This document shows, piece by piece, positions 1 to 5,621 of a stretch of 5,621 nt of DNA. The stretch is from positions 1-5,621 of the forward strand of contig JAEWVY010000341.1 of the NCBI GenBank assembly GCA_023396625.1, in the 5' to 3' direction. A model generated the notes under the pieces. It searched no databases and was not told the DNA's origin. It saw nothing but the letters and a program-made list of their open reading frames with translations. This stretch comes from Pseudomonadota bacterium. Lineage in GTDB: Bacteria; Pseudomonadota; Gammaproteobacteria; Burkholderiales; Burkholderiaceae_C. Made by a program: the position numbers and the translations under genes. How positions within the stretch are numbered: the first letter of the stretch is position 1; each line of letters opens with the position of its first letter.

Positions 1-1142
1 GCGCGGGACACGTCGAGCGTGATCTCGGTGAACGACGGCTCGTCGTTCTGGGTTTCTGCTGCCTTGATGTCCGTCTGCTGCGTGAAGTCGTTCTGCAACC
101 GCCACATCAGGTTGGTGGGCGAGTCGGCATGGGCGATGCCTTCCTTGCGTTCGACGCGGCCTTCGGTGATCAGGCGCGCGATGTCCTGCTCGAAGGTCTG
201 CGAACCCTCGGCCATCGAATTGTTCATGGCCTCCTTCACCCCGGAGAAATCGCCTTTTTCGATCAATTCGGCCGTCAGCCGGGTGTTGAGCATCACTTCG
301 ACCGCAGGGATGCGGCTGTTGTGGATGGTGCGCAGCAGCCGCTGCGACACGATCCCCTTGAGCGATGCCGCGAGATCGCCCAGCAGGGTGGGGCGCACTT
401 CGGCCGGGTAGAAGCTCAGGATCCGGTTCAGCGCCTGGTAGCTGTTGTTGGCGTGCAGCGTGGACAGGCACAGGTGCCCCGACTGGGCATAGGCGATGGC
501 GGCCGACATGGTTTCGCGGTCCCGGATTTCGCCGATCATGATCACGTCGGGCGCCTGGCGCAGCGCGTTCTTCAGGCCGACCCCGAGCGAATGCGTGTCG
601 CTGCCGACCTCGCGCTGATTGATCACCGATTTCTTGTTGCGGAAGATGAACTCCACCGGGTCCTCGATGGTGAGGATGTGGCCCATGACGTTTTCGTTGC
701 GATGGTCCAGCATGGAGGCCAGTGTGGTGCTCTTGCCGGCGCCCGTGGCGCCCACCATCAGGATCAGGCCCCGCTTCTCCATCACCAGGTCGGCCAACGT
801 GGGAGGCACGTTCAGCGTGGACAGCGCCGGGATGTCGGCCGAGATATAACGGATGACCGCCGCGTAGGTGCCGCGCTGGCGCATCGCGCTCAGGCGGAAG
901 TTGCCCACGTCAGGCAGCGGAATCGCCATGTTGAGCTCGCCGGTCTCCTTGAGCTCCTCGATGCGGTTCGGTGGCACCACCTCGGCCAGCAGGTTCACCG
1001 TGGCCTCCGCGGGCAGGATCTGGCTGTTCATGGCGATGCACTGGCCATTGATCTTGATGATCGCGGGCGCGTGCGCGGACAGGTACACGTCAGAGGCCTT
1101 GCGTTCGGCCATCAGGCGCAGGATCCGATCCATCATGCTCAT
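1..1142 (-). CDS. pilU: PilU-type type IV pilus retraction ATPase (PilT/PilU family), 3' end beyond window
   Basis: This hexameric secretion-superfamily ATPase sits at the cytoplasmic base of the type IVa pilus and, with PilT, powers pilus retraction. 380 codons are visible. In order they show an N-terminal PAS-like region (about 1-110), Walker A GATGAGKST (131-139, K137), the Asp box ILTIEDPVEF (156-165), Walker B DVIMIGEIRD (199-208, E205) and the His box GHLCLSTLHANN (222-233). The STLHANNSYQALNRI stretch and a C-terminal part lacking the PilT AIRNLIRE motif (TAELIEKGDF at 290-299 instead) point to PilU rather than PilT. Pseudomonas PilU is about 382 residues, so only a few C-terminal residues should be missing. 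The start at 1142 (MSMMD) has GAGG 8 bases upstream; ATG codons at 1136 and 1133 are alternatives. It follows dapD after 48 bases on the same strand, so it is probably co-transcribed. The family call is very sure; PilU over another PilT paralogue is fairly sure. Confidence 0.92.
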   Translation of the reverse strand, partial: MSMMDRILRLMAERKASDVYLSAHAPAIIKINGQCIAMNSQILPAEATVNLLAEVVPPNRIEELKETGELNMAIPLPDVGNFRLSAMRQRGTYAAVIRYISADIPALSTLNVPPTLADLVMEKRGLILMVGATGAGKSTTLASMLDHRNENVMGHILTIEDPVEFIFRNKKSVINQREVGSDTHSLGVGLKNALRQAPDVIMIGEIRDRETMSAAIAYAQSGHLCLSTLHANNSYQALNRILSFYPAEVRPTLLGDLAASLKGIVSQRLLRTIHNSRIPAVEVMLNTRLTAELIEKGDFSGVKEAMNNSMAEGSQTFEQDIARLITEGRVERKEGIAHADSPTNLMWRLQNDFTQQTDIKAAETQNDEPSFTEITLDVSR

Positions 1143-1150
1143 GTCAAAGG

Positions 1151-1154
1151 CCTC
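1151..1154 (-). promoter_or_regulatory. Shine-Dalgarno site of the pilU-type gene
   Basis: On the minus strand, GAGG (in context AAGCGAGG) lies 8 bases before the ATG at 1142. It supports that start over the two nearby in-frame ATGs. It is the only convincing ribosome binding site among the three minus-strand genes. Confidence 0.6.
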
Positions 1155-1190
1155 GCTTCGTTTCGGTGGCAGTCGGGATGGCGATGCAGC

Positions 1191-2015
1191 TCAGTCGCGC
1201 AGCAGATCGTTCAGGCTGGTCTTGGCACGCGTCTGGGCATCCACCCGCTTGACGATGACCGCGCAGTACAGGCTGTATTTCCCGTCCGCGCTGGGCAGGT
1301 TGCCCGACACCACCACCGAGCCGGCCGGGATGCGGCCGTAGGTGACCTCGCCGGTGGCCCGGTCGTAGATCTTGGTGCTCTGGCCGATGTACACCCCCAT
1401 GGAGATCACCGAGTTTTCCTCGACGATCACGCCCTCGACGACTTCGGAGCGCGCGCCGATGAAGCAGTTGTCCTCGATGATCGTCGGGTTGGCCTGCAGC
1501 GGCTCGAGCACGCCGCCCAACCCCACGCCACCGGACAGGTGCACGTTCTTGCCCACTTGCGCGCAGGAGCCGACGGTCGCCCAGGTGTCGACCATCGTGC
1601 CTTCGTCCACGTAGGCGCCGATGTTCACGTAAGAGGGCATGAGAATCGCGCCGGGGGCGATGAAGCTCCCGCGTCGGGCCACGGCGGGCGGCACGACGCG
1701 CACGCCGCCAGCCCGGAGTTCGTCCTCGGACAGGCCGGCAAAGCGTGTGTCGACCTTGTCGTAGAAGCCCAGGTCGCCGGCGTGCATGGGCGCGTTGTCG
1801 CGCAGTCGGAAGGAAAGCAGCACGGCTTTCTTGATCCACTGGTGCACGGTCCATTGACCGACCGCCTGCCGGGTGGCCACGCGCAGCCGGCCGGCATTGA
1901 GTTCGGCGATGATGTGCTCGACGGCATCGGCCACCTCGCGGGGCGCGGCCTTGGGAGAAAGGTTGGCGCGTTGTTCCCACGCGGCATCGATGATCTGCTG
2001 GAGTTGTTGGGTCAT
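1191..2015 (-). CDS. dapD: 2,3,4,5-tetrahydropyridine-2,6-dicarboxylate N-succinyltransferase
   Basis: DapD transfers succinyl from succinyl-CoA to tetrahydrodipicolinate, giving N-succinyl-2-amino-6-ketopimelate in the succinylase branch of DAP/lysine synthesis. It is cytosolic and acts as a trimer. The 274-residue product has the same length as the E. coli enzyme as I recall it. It shows the N-terminal helical domain (1-100, with HQWIKKAVLLSFR at 58-70) and then the left-handed beta-helix of hexapeptide repeats (about 105-240). Near-invariant stretches are LMPSYVNIGAYVDEGT (125-140), MVDTWATVGSCAQVGKN (141-157), GGVLEPLQANPTIIEDN (167-183) and ARSEVVEG (188-195). D143 and E191 in these motifs probably match the acidic active-site residues described in mycobacterial DapD. 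The ATG at 2015 (MTQQLQQIID) is chosen because family members begin there; the frame stays open upstream to a GTG at 2099 inside dapC, but that extension is not homologous. There is no Shine-Dalgarno sequence: the leader before the ATG is pyrimidine-rich. The gap to dapC is 32 bases. Confidence 0.97.
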   Translation of the reverse strand: MTQQLQQIIDAAWEQRANLSPKAAPREVADAVEHIIAELNAGRLRVATRQAVGQWTVHQWIKKAVLLSFRLRDNAPMHAGDLGFYDKVDTRFAGLSEDELRAGGVRVVPPAVARRGSFIAPGAILMPSYVNIGAYVDEGTMVDTWATVGSCAQVGKNVHLSGGVGLGGVLEPLQANPTIIEDNCFIGARSEVVEGVIVEENSVISMGVYIGQSTKIYDRATGEVTYGRIPAGSVVVSGNLPSADGKYSLYCAVIVKRVDAQTRAKTSLNDLLRD

Positions 2016-2028
2016 GACAGGAGGTCGG

Positions 2029-2055
2029 AAAAAAGAGAAGAGGCCTTTCAGGCCC
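2029..2055 (-). terminator. Weak terminator-like hairpin and T tract at the dapC-dapD junction
   Basis: Read on the minus strand, the end of dapC holds GGCC-TGAAA-GGCC, whose stop codon TGA lies in the loop. A possible G-U pair extends the stem to five base pairs (2041-2055). A pyrimidine stretch ending in six T (2034-2029) follows. This resembles an intrinsic terminator, but the stem is short and the T run starts several bases after it. If it works at all, it would give only partial termination between dapC and dapD. The GGCC halves are self-complementary, so chance formation is easy. Low confidence. Confidence 0.2.
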
Positions 2056-3253
2056 GGGATTGCACGAAATCGACGATGCGCCGGGCGGCCTCCACGCACT
2101 CGGCGGTTTCAGCCACCAGGGCCATGCGTACACGGCCCTGGCCGGGGTTGGCGCCTCCGGCCTCGCGGGCCAGATAGCTGCCCGGCAGCACCGTGACATT
2201 GTATTGAGCCAGCAGTTCGCGCGCGAAGTCGGTGTCGCTGCCGCGCCAGGTCGCGGGCACGCCGGCCCACAGGTAGAACCCGGCATCGGGCAAGGCCACG
2301 TCCATCACATCGGACAGCAACGGCGTCACGGCGGCGAACTTTTCCCGGTAGAGGCGGCGGTTCTCGACCACATGGGCCTCGTCATTCCAGGCGGCAATGC
2401 TCGCGGCCTGCACCACCGGGCTCATCGCGCTGCCGTGGTAGGTGCGGTAGAGCAAAAAGACCTTGATCAGTGCCGCGTCGCCCGCGACGAAACCGCTGCG
2501 CAGCCCTGGAACGCTGCTGCGCTTGGACAGGCTGGTGAAGGCCATGAGCCGGCGGAAATCCGTGCGCCCCAGCTTCGTGGCTGCCTCCAGTCCCCCCAGG
2601 GGTGGCGTTTCGCGAAAGTAGATTTCGCTGTAGCACTCATCGGAGGCAATGACGAACCCGTAGCGGTCGCTGAGTTCGAACAACCGGGCCCACTCGTCGA
2701 GTGGCATCACCGCGCCCGTGGGATTGCCGGGCGAACACACATACAGCAACTGGGTGCGCGACCAGACCGCCTCGGGCACGCGGTCCCAATCGATGGCGAA
2801 GTTGCGCGCCGGGTCGCTCGGGACGTAGTGCGGCTGGGCGCCGCTCAGGAGGGCGGCGCCTTCGTAGATCTGGTAGAAGGGGTTAGGGCAGACGACGGTG
2901 GCGCCGGTCCGCGAAGGGTCGACCACGGTCTGTGCGAACGCGAACAAGGCCTCCCGCGAGCCGTTGACGGGCAGCACTTGCGTGGCGGGGTCGATGGCCA
3001 GGCCATAGCGGCGGTGCAGCCAGGCGGCGCAAATCTCTCGCAGTGCCGGTTCACCGGCGGTGGCGGGATAGCTGGAGAGGCCGCTTGCGAGCGCGGCGGC
3101 GAGCGCATCGGCAATGAAACGAGGCGTGGGCTGGCGCGGCTCGCCGATGCCCAGGCTGATCGGCCGGTGGGACGGGTCCGGCGTGACGGTGGAAAAGAGC
3201 TGGCGCAGCCGTTCGAAAGGGTAGGGCTGCAGTCTCGACAGCAGAGGATTCAT
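2048..3253 (-). CDS. dapC: Succinyldiaminopimelate aminotransferase (class I/II PLP enzyme)
   Basis: DapC is a cytosolic PLP enzyme that uses glutamate to transaminate N-succinyl-2-amino-6-ketopimelate to N-succinyl-L,L-diaminopimelate, the step after DapD. The 401-residue product is a fold-type I aminotransferase. It shows the substrate-loop GIGEP (35-39), NGSREALF (97-104), the SPGNPTG motif (174-180, N177), ASDECYSEIYF (203-213, with D205 for the pyridine nitrogen and Y208), the PLP lysine in SLSKRSSVPGLRSG (241-254, K244, R252) and the carboxylate-binding arginine in RVRMALV (R376). The opening MNPLLSRLQPYPFERL is typical of the proteobacterial DapC subfamily and fixes the start at 3253, although the frame is open to 3358. 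The start lacks a good Shine-Dalgarno sequence. Adjacency to dapD separates it from the related ArgD and AspC enzymes. It is the first gene of the leftward unit and divergent from smc. Confidence 0.95.
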   Translation of the reverse strand: MNPLLSRLQPYPFERLRQLFSTVTPDPSHRPISLGIGEPRQPTPRFIADALAAALASGLSSYPATAGEPALREICAAWLHRRYGLAIDPATQVLPVNGSREALFAFAQTVVDPSRTGATVVCPNPFYQIYEGAALLSGAQPHYVPSDPARNFAIDWDRVPEAVWSRTQLLYVCSPGNPTGAVMPLDEWARLFELSDRYGFVIASDECYSEIYFRETPPLGGLEAATKLGRTDFRRLMAFTSLSKRSSVPGLRSGFVAGDAALIKVFLLYRTYHGSAMSPVVQAASIAAWNDEAHVVENRRLYREKFAAVTPLLSDVMDVALPDAGFYLWAGVPATWRGSDTDFARELLAQYNVTVLPGSYLAREAGGANPGQGRVRMALVAETAECVEAARRIVDFVQSRA

Positions 3254-3262
3254 AGGGTCGTG

Positions 3263-3268
3263 ATTATC
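3263..3268 (-). promoter_or_regulatory. Candidate -10 element for dapC
   Basis: The minus strand reads GATAAT, five of six bases matching the sigma-70 -10 consensus. It ends 9 bases before the dapC ATG at 3253. No good -35 box lies 16-18 bases upstream. Transcription starting about 7 bases downstream would give a leaderless or nearly leaderless mRNA, in line with the missing Shine-Dalgarno sequence. This is an inference from one hexamer. Confidence 0.22.
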
Positions 3269-3319
3269 GGTCCTGGTGCCTGGTCCGCTGTTTCGCCGTG
3301 ATTCCGGCCCAACCCGGCG

Positions 3320-3344
3320 CCCGCAGGGCAAAAGGTGCCGCGGG
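3320..3344. repeat. Bulged inverted repeat (9-bp hairpin) upstream of dapC
   Basis: CCCGC, then a two-base AG bulge, GGCA, a five-base loop, TGCC and GCGGG form a 9-bp stem in which all pairs are Watson-Crick. There is no T tract on either side, so it is not a standard intrinsic terminator. It lies between the two divergent starts and could be a leader structure of a longer dapC transcript, or chance in GC-rich DNA. Confidence 0.35.
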
Positions 3345-3353
3345 ACGCGGTGT

Positions 3354-3369
3354 GTCACGAACGGTCACG
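3354..3369. repeat. Tandem GTCACG direct repeat, 10-base period
   Basis: GTCACG occurs at 3354-3359 and again at 3364-3369, separated by AACG, so the copies sit one helical turn apart. This arrangement suits a dimeric regulator binding one DNA face, between the smc and dapC start sites. No known operator is recognised, and two 6-mers is weak evidence. Confidence 0.3.
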
Positions 3370-3395
3370 TACATTCGCGGTGGCCACGGTATCAT
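3368..3395 (+). promoter_or_regulatory. Candidate sigma-70 promoter for smc
   Basis: TATCAT (3390-3395) matches five of six bases of the -10 consensus. Sixteen bases upstream CGTACA (3368-3373) matches only three of six bases of TTGACA. A start near 3402 would give an smc leader of about 85 bases. An alternative is TTGAAA (3434-3439) in the AT-rich patch, but the sequence 17 bases further (TAACCC) is a poor -10. The choice between them cannot be settled by eye. Confidence 0.28.
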
Positions 3396-3485
3396 CGGGC
3401 AGCCGCCTGCCACCCAGGCAAGCAAAATTCTTATTGAAAATCAACATCTTAGCCAGTAACCCAGGGTGCTGGCGGTCAGTGCACG

Positions 3486-5621
3486 GTGCGTCTATCCTCG
3501 ATCAAACTGTCCGGCTTCAAGTCATTTGCCGAACCGACGAACTTTCTCCTGCCGGGGCAACTGGTCGGGGTGGTCGGGCCCAATGGCTGTGGCAAGTCGA
3601 ACATCATGGATGCCGTGCGCTGGGTGCTCGGCGAGTCTCGCGCCAGCGAGCTGCGCGGCGAGTCGATGCAGGACGTGATCTTCAACGGATCGACCACGCG
3701 CAAGCCGGCCAGCCGCGCCAGCGTGGAGCTGGTGTTCGACAACAGCGACCACCGCGCGGGCGGCCAGTGGAGTCAATTCGCGGAGATCGCGGTCCGGCGC
3801 GTGCTGACACGTGACGGCACCAGCAGCTACTACATCAACCACCAGCCGGTGCGCCGGAGGGACGTGCAGGACGTGTTTCTTGGCACGGGCCTGGGGCCGC
3901 GCGCCTATGCCATCATCGGACAGGGCACGATCAGCCGCATCCTGGAATCGCGCCCGGAAGACCTGCGCATGTTCCTGGAAGAGGCGGCGGGTGTTTCCAA
4001 ATACAAGGAACGGCGCCGCGAGACGGAAAACCGGCTGGCGGACACGCGCGAGAATCTGACCCGGGTCGAAGACATCCTGCGCGAGCTCAACAGCCATCTG
4101 GACAAACTCGAGAAACAAGCCGCCGTCGCCCAGCGTTTCAATACCCTGCAGGGCGAAGTGACGCTCAGGCAGCACCAGCTGTGGTTTCTCAAACGCGCCG
4201 AAAGCGAATCGGAGCAGCAGCGTCTGAAGGCCGAATCCGACCGGATGGCCAACGAATTGGAAAGCCGCATCGCCGAGTTGCGACATGTGGAAGCCGAGCT
4301 CGAAACCATCCGGCAGGCGCATTACGCCGCCGGCGATCAGGTGAACCAGGCGCAGGGACAGCTTTACGAGGCCAGCGCCGAGGTCGGCCGGCTCGAGGCC
4401 GAGATTCGCTACGTGGTCGAAGGACGGCAACGTGTGGAGCAGCGCCTGGCCCAGTTGCGGGAGCAGGCCGCGCAGTGGGCGGCGCGAGGCGAGGAAGCCG
4501 TGGCTGAAACCGAAAACCTCGCCGCCCAGGCGGTGCGCGCGGACGATGTCGCGGTCACGCTGGCGGCGCAGGTCGAGGAACAGGCGCAGGTGCTGCCCGA
4601 CCTCGAGGACGCCTGGCGACGGGCGCTGGCGCTGGCCAACGAACAGCGCGGCAGTGTGGTCCAGGTGCAGCAGCAGATCCAGTTGCTCGCCGCCGACCAA
4701 CGACACATCGAGTCCCAGGCGCAGCAACTCCAGCAACGCCGCGAGCGCCTCGATGCCGATCGCCGCGGCCAGGCCGCGCCGGAAGTTTCGCGGCTGGCCG
4801 ACCTGGAGGAACAGCTTGCCGCGGCGGCCCAGGCTGCCGCCGAAGCCGACGCCCGCCTGCAGGAGCTTCAGACGCTGGGGCCCGAGCTCGATGAGGCGCG
4901 GCGCGCGCGCCAGCAGGAGGTCAACGACGAAGGTGCCCGACAGGCCGCGCATGCGGCCCGGCTGGAGGCGCTTCGGGCCCTGCAGGAGAAAGTCCGGTCC
5001 AACGACAAACTCAAGCCTTGGCTGGCCAAACATGGACTCGACGCCCTGGGCGGGCTCTGGACCCGGCTGCACGTGGACCCGGGTTGGGAGAGCGCGGTGG
5101 AGGCGGCGTTGCGTGAGCGGCTGGGTGCGCTGGAGGTGTCGCGACTGGAACTGGTGCGTGCCTTTGCGGCGGACCCGCCGCCCGCACGGCTGGCGTTCTA
5201 CAGTCCACCCGTGCCGTGCGCTGCCGAGGGCAGTGCACCGATGGCGCGACTGGTGGATACCCTGCGTCTTGCCGATGCCGGCCTCAAGACCCTGCTGTCC
5301 GACTGGCTCGTGGGCTGCTACACCGCGCCGGATCTCGACACGGCCCTGGCCAGCCGGGACCGGCTGCGCGCGGGTGAAACGATCTATGTGAAGGCGGGCC
5401 ACGCGGTGGGGGCGCATGGCGTGAGCTTTTACGCGCCTGACAGCGAGCAGGCGGGGTTGCTGGCGCGCGCCCAGGAAATCGAAAACCTGGAGCGCCAGCT
5501 GAAAGCCCAGTTGCTGATTTGCGAAGAGGCCCGTGGCGCGCTGGCCCGTGCGGAGGCGGCTTGCGCGGAGACCGCCCAGCGACTCCAGGCGACGCGGCGG
5601 GAGGCCTCCGAAGCCCAGGCC
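3486..5621 (+). CDS. smc: Chromosome segregation ATPase Smc (condensin), N-terminal 712 codons, truncated by window edge
   Basis: Smc is the core of the bacterial condensin that, with ScpA and ScpB, extrudes DNA loops and helps chromosome segregation. The frame is open to the last base. It shows the N-terminal ABC head with FKSFAEPTNF (11-20), Walker A GPNGCGKSN (31-39, K37), the R-loop LRGES (R57), the Q-loop in AYAIIGQGTISRIL (140-153, Q146) and EEAAGVSKYKERR (165-177). A long heptad-rich coiled-coil arm follows (about 170-500), then the hinge (about 505-655, with LGGLWTRLHV) and the start of the returning arm (656-712). Full-length relatives are about 1170 residues, so the rest of the second arm and the C-terminal head with signature motif and Walker B lie beyond the window. 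The GTG start (VRLSSIKLSGFKSF) is set by homology and by an in-frame TAG at 3450-3452, with no ATG between; the ribosome site is weak (GGCGG, 3471-3475). It is divergent from dapC. In related bacteria zipA and ligA often follow smc. Confidence 0.96.
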   Translation, partial: MRLSSIKLSGFKSFAEPTNFLLPGQLVGVVGPNGCGKSNIMDAVRWVLGESRASELRGESMQDVIFNGSTTRKPASRASVELVFDNSDHRAGGQWSQFAEIAVRRVLTRDGTSSYYINHQPVRRRDVQDVFLGTGLGPRAYAIIGQGTISRILESRPEDLRMFLEEAAGVSKYKERRRETENRLADTRENLTRVEDILRELNSHLDKLEKQAAVAQRFNTLQGEVTLRQHQLWFLKRAESESEQQRLKAESDRMANELESRIAELRHVEAELETIRQAHYAAGDQVNQAQGQLYEASAEVGRLEAEIRYVVEGRQRVEQRLAQLREQAAQWAARGEEAVAETENLAAQAVRADDVAVTLAAQVEEQAQVLPDLEDAWRRALALANEQRGSVVQVQQQIQLLAADQRHIESQAQQLQQRRERLDADRRGQAAPEVSRLADLEEQLAAAAQAAAEADARLQELQTLGPELDEARRARQQEVNDEGARQAAHAARLEALRALQEKVRSNDKLKPWLAKHGLDALGGLWTRLHVDPGWESAVEAALRERLGALEVSRLELVRAFAADPPPARLAFYSPPVPCAAEGSAPMARLVDTLRLADAGLKTLLSDWLVGCYTAPDLDTALASRDRLRAGETIYVKAGHAVGAHGVSFYAPDSEQAGLLARAQEIENLERQLKAQLLICEEARGALARAEAACAETAQRLQATRREASEAQA

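Larger units (their letters stand above)
3254..3485. other. Divergent intergenic region between dapC and smc
   Basis: These 232 bases carry no convincing gene. They must hold promoters for leftward dapC-dapD-pilU and rightward smc. Visible contents are a GATAAT hexamer next to dapC, a 9-bp bulged hairpin (3320-3344), two GTCACG copies 10 bases apart (3354-3369), a TATCAT hexamer (3390-3395), and an AT-rich patch at about 3424-3459 that stands out from the GC-rich surroundings and includes the small palindrome TTGA-AAA-TCAA (3434-3444). The frames that cross the region do not resemble proteins. Confidence 0.7.

Noticed and set aside
1191..2099. Longer DapD starting at GTG 2099
   Set aside because: The extra 28 residues overlap the end of dapC and match nothing in the DapD family. 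MTQQLQQIID at 2015 is the family N-terminus.
129..2177. 682-codon open frame on the plus strand, antisense to pilU and dapD
   Set aside because: Its translation is rich in H, R, G and D with no recognisable domain, which is the usual shadow in GC-rich DNA. The opposite strand encodes two well-conserved proteins.
2060..3301. 413-codon plus-strand frame starting at TTG, with AGGAGG upstream (2019-2024)
   Set aside because: The frame is antisense to dapC. AGGAGG is about 35 bases from the TTG, too far to serve it, and the protein looks like a shadow product.
2048..3358. Longer DapC starting at 3358
   Set aside because: The extra 35 residues are arginine- and proline-rich intergenic translation. 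Homology begins at MNPLLSRLQPYPFERL.
3434..3444. FNR/Anr-like box (TTGAAAATCAA)
   Set aside because: The consensus is TTGAT-N4-ATCAA over 14 bases. Here the half sites are only TTGA/TCAA with a three-base gap.
3522..5417. 631-codon open frame on the minus strand, antisense to smc
   Set aside because: It mirrors smc codon structure and has no domain I recognise. Smc on the plus strand explains the stretch fully.
1..5621. Mobile elements, CRISPR arrays, tRNA/rRNA genes, toxin-antitoxin or phage genes
   Set aside because: Nothing seen by eye. The window is filled by four housekeeping-type genes and one 232-base intergenic region, with no terminal repeats, spaced repeats or RNA gene folds.

Overview
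The window is GC-rich chromosomal DNA of betaproteobacterial type, most likely Burkholderiales and perhaps Comamonadaceae. The basis is the codon use and the close fit of the visible proteins to remembered family members, such as the Smc N-terminus with its VGVVGPNGCGKSN motif. No database search was possible, so the taxonomic call is an inference.

Layout: three genes on the minus strand, read right to left, are dapC (2048-3253), dapD (1191-2015) and a PilU-type type IV pilus retraction ATPase (1-1142, C-terminal end cut by the window edge). They lie head to tail with gaps of 32 and 48 bases and look like one transcription unit. A 232-base divergent intergenic region (3254-3485) separates them from smc on the plus strand (3486-5621). 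smc starts with GTG and runs off the right edge after 712 codons.

How the genes fit together: DapD and DapC catalyse two consecutive steps of the succinylase branch of meso-diaminopimelate/lysine synthesis. DapD adds the succinyl group to tetrahydrodipicolinate, and DapC then transaminates the product. The pathway supplies lysine and the peptidoglycan cross-linking residue. PilU has no evident biochemical link to them and probably shares only their transcript. Smc is the chromosome-organising ATPase; its visible part covers the N-terminal head, the first coiled-coil arm, the hinge and the start of the returning arm.

I see no mobile element, CRISPR array, tRNA or rRNA, and no clearly new system. 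All four genes are intact as far as the window shows. The main points of curiosity are a pilus motor gene inside a dap operon, the absence of Shine-Dalgarno sequences before dapC and dapD, a hairpin plus pyrimidine tract at the dapC-dapD junction, and repeat and hairpin elements in the divergent intergenic region. Long reading frames antisense to the real genes (up to 682 codons) are judged to be GC-rich shadows.
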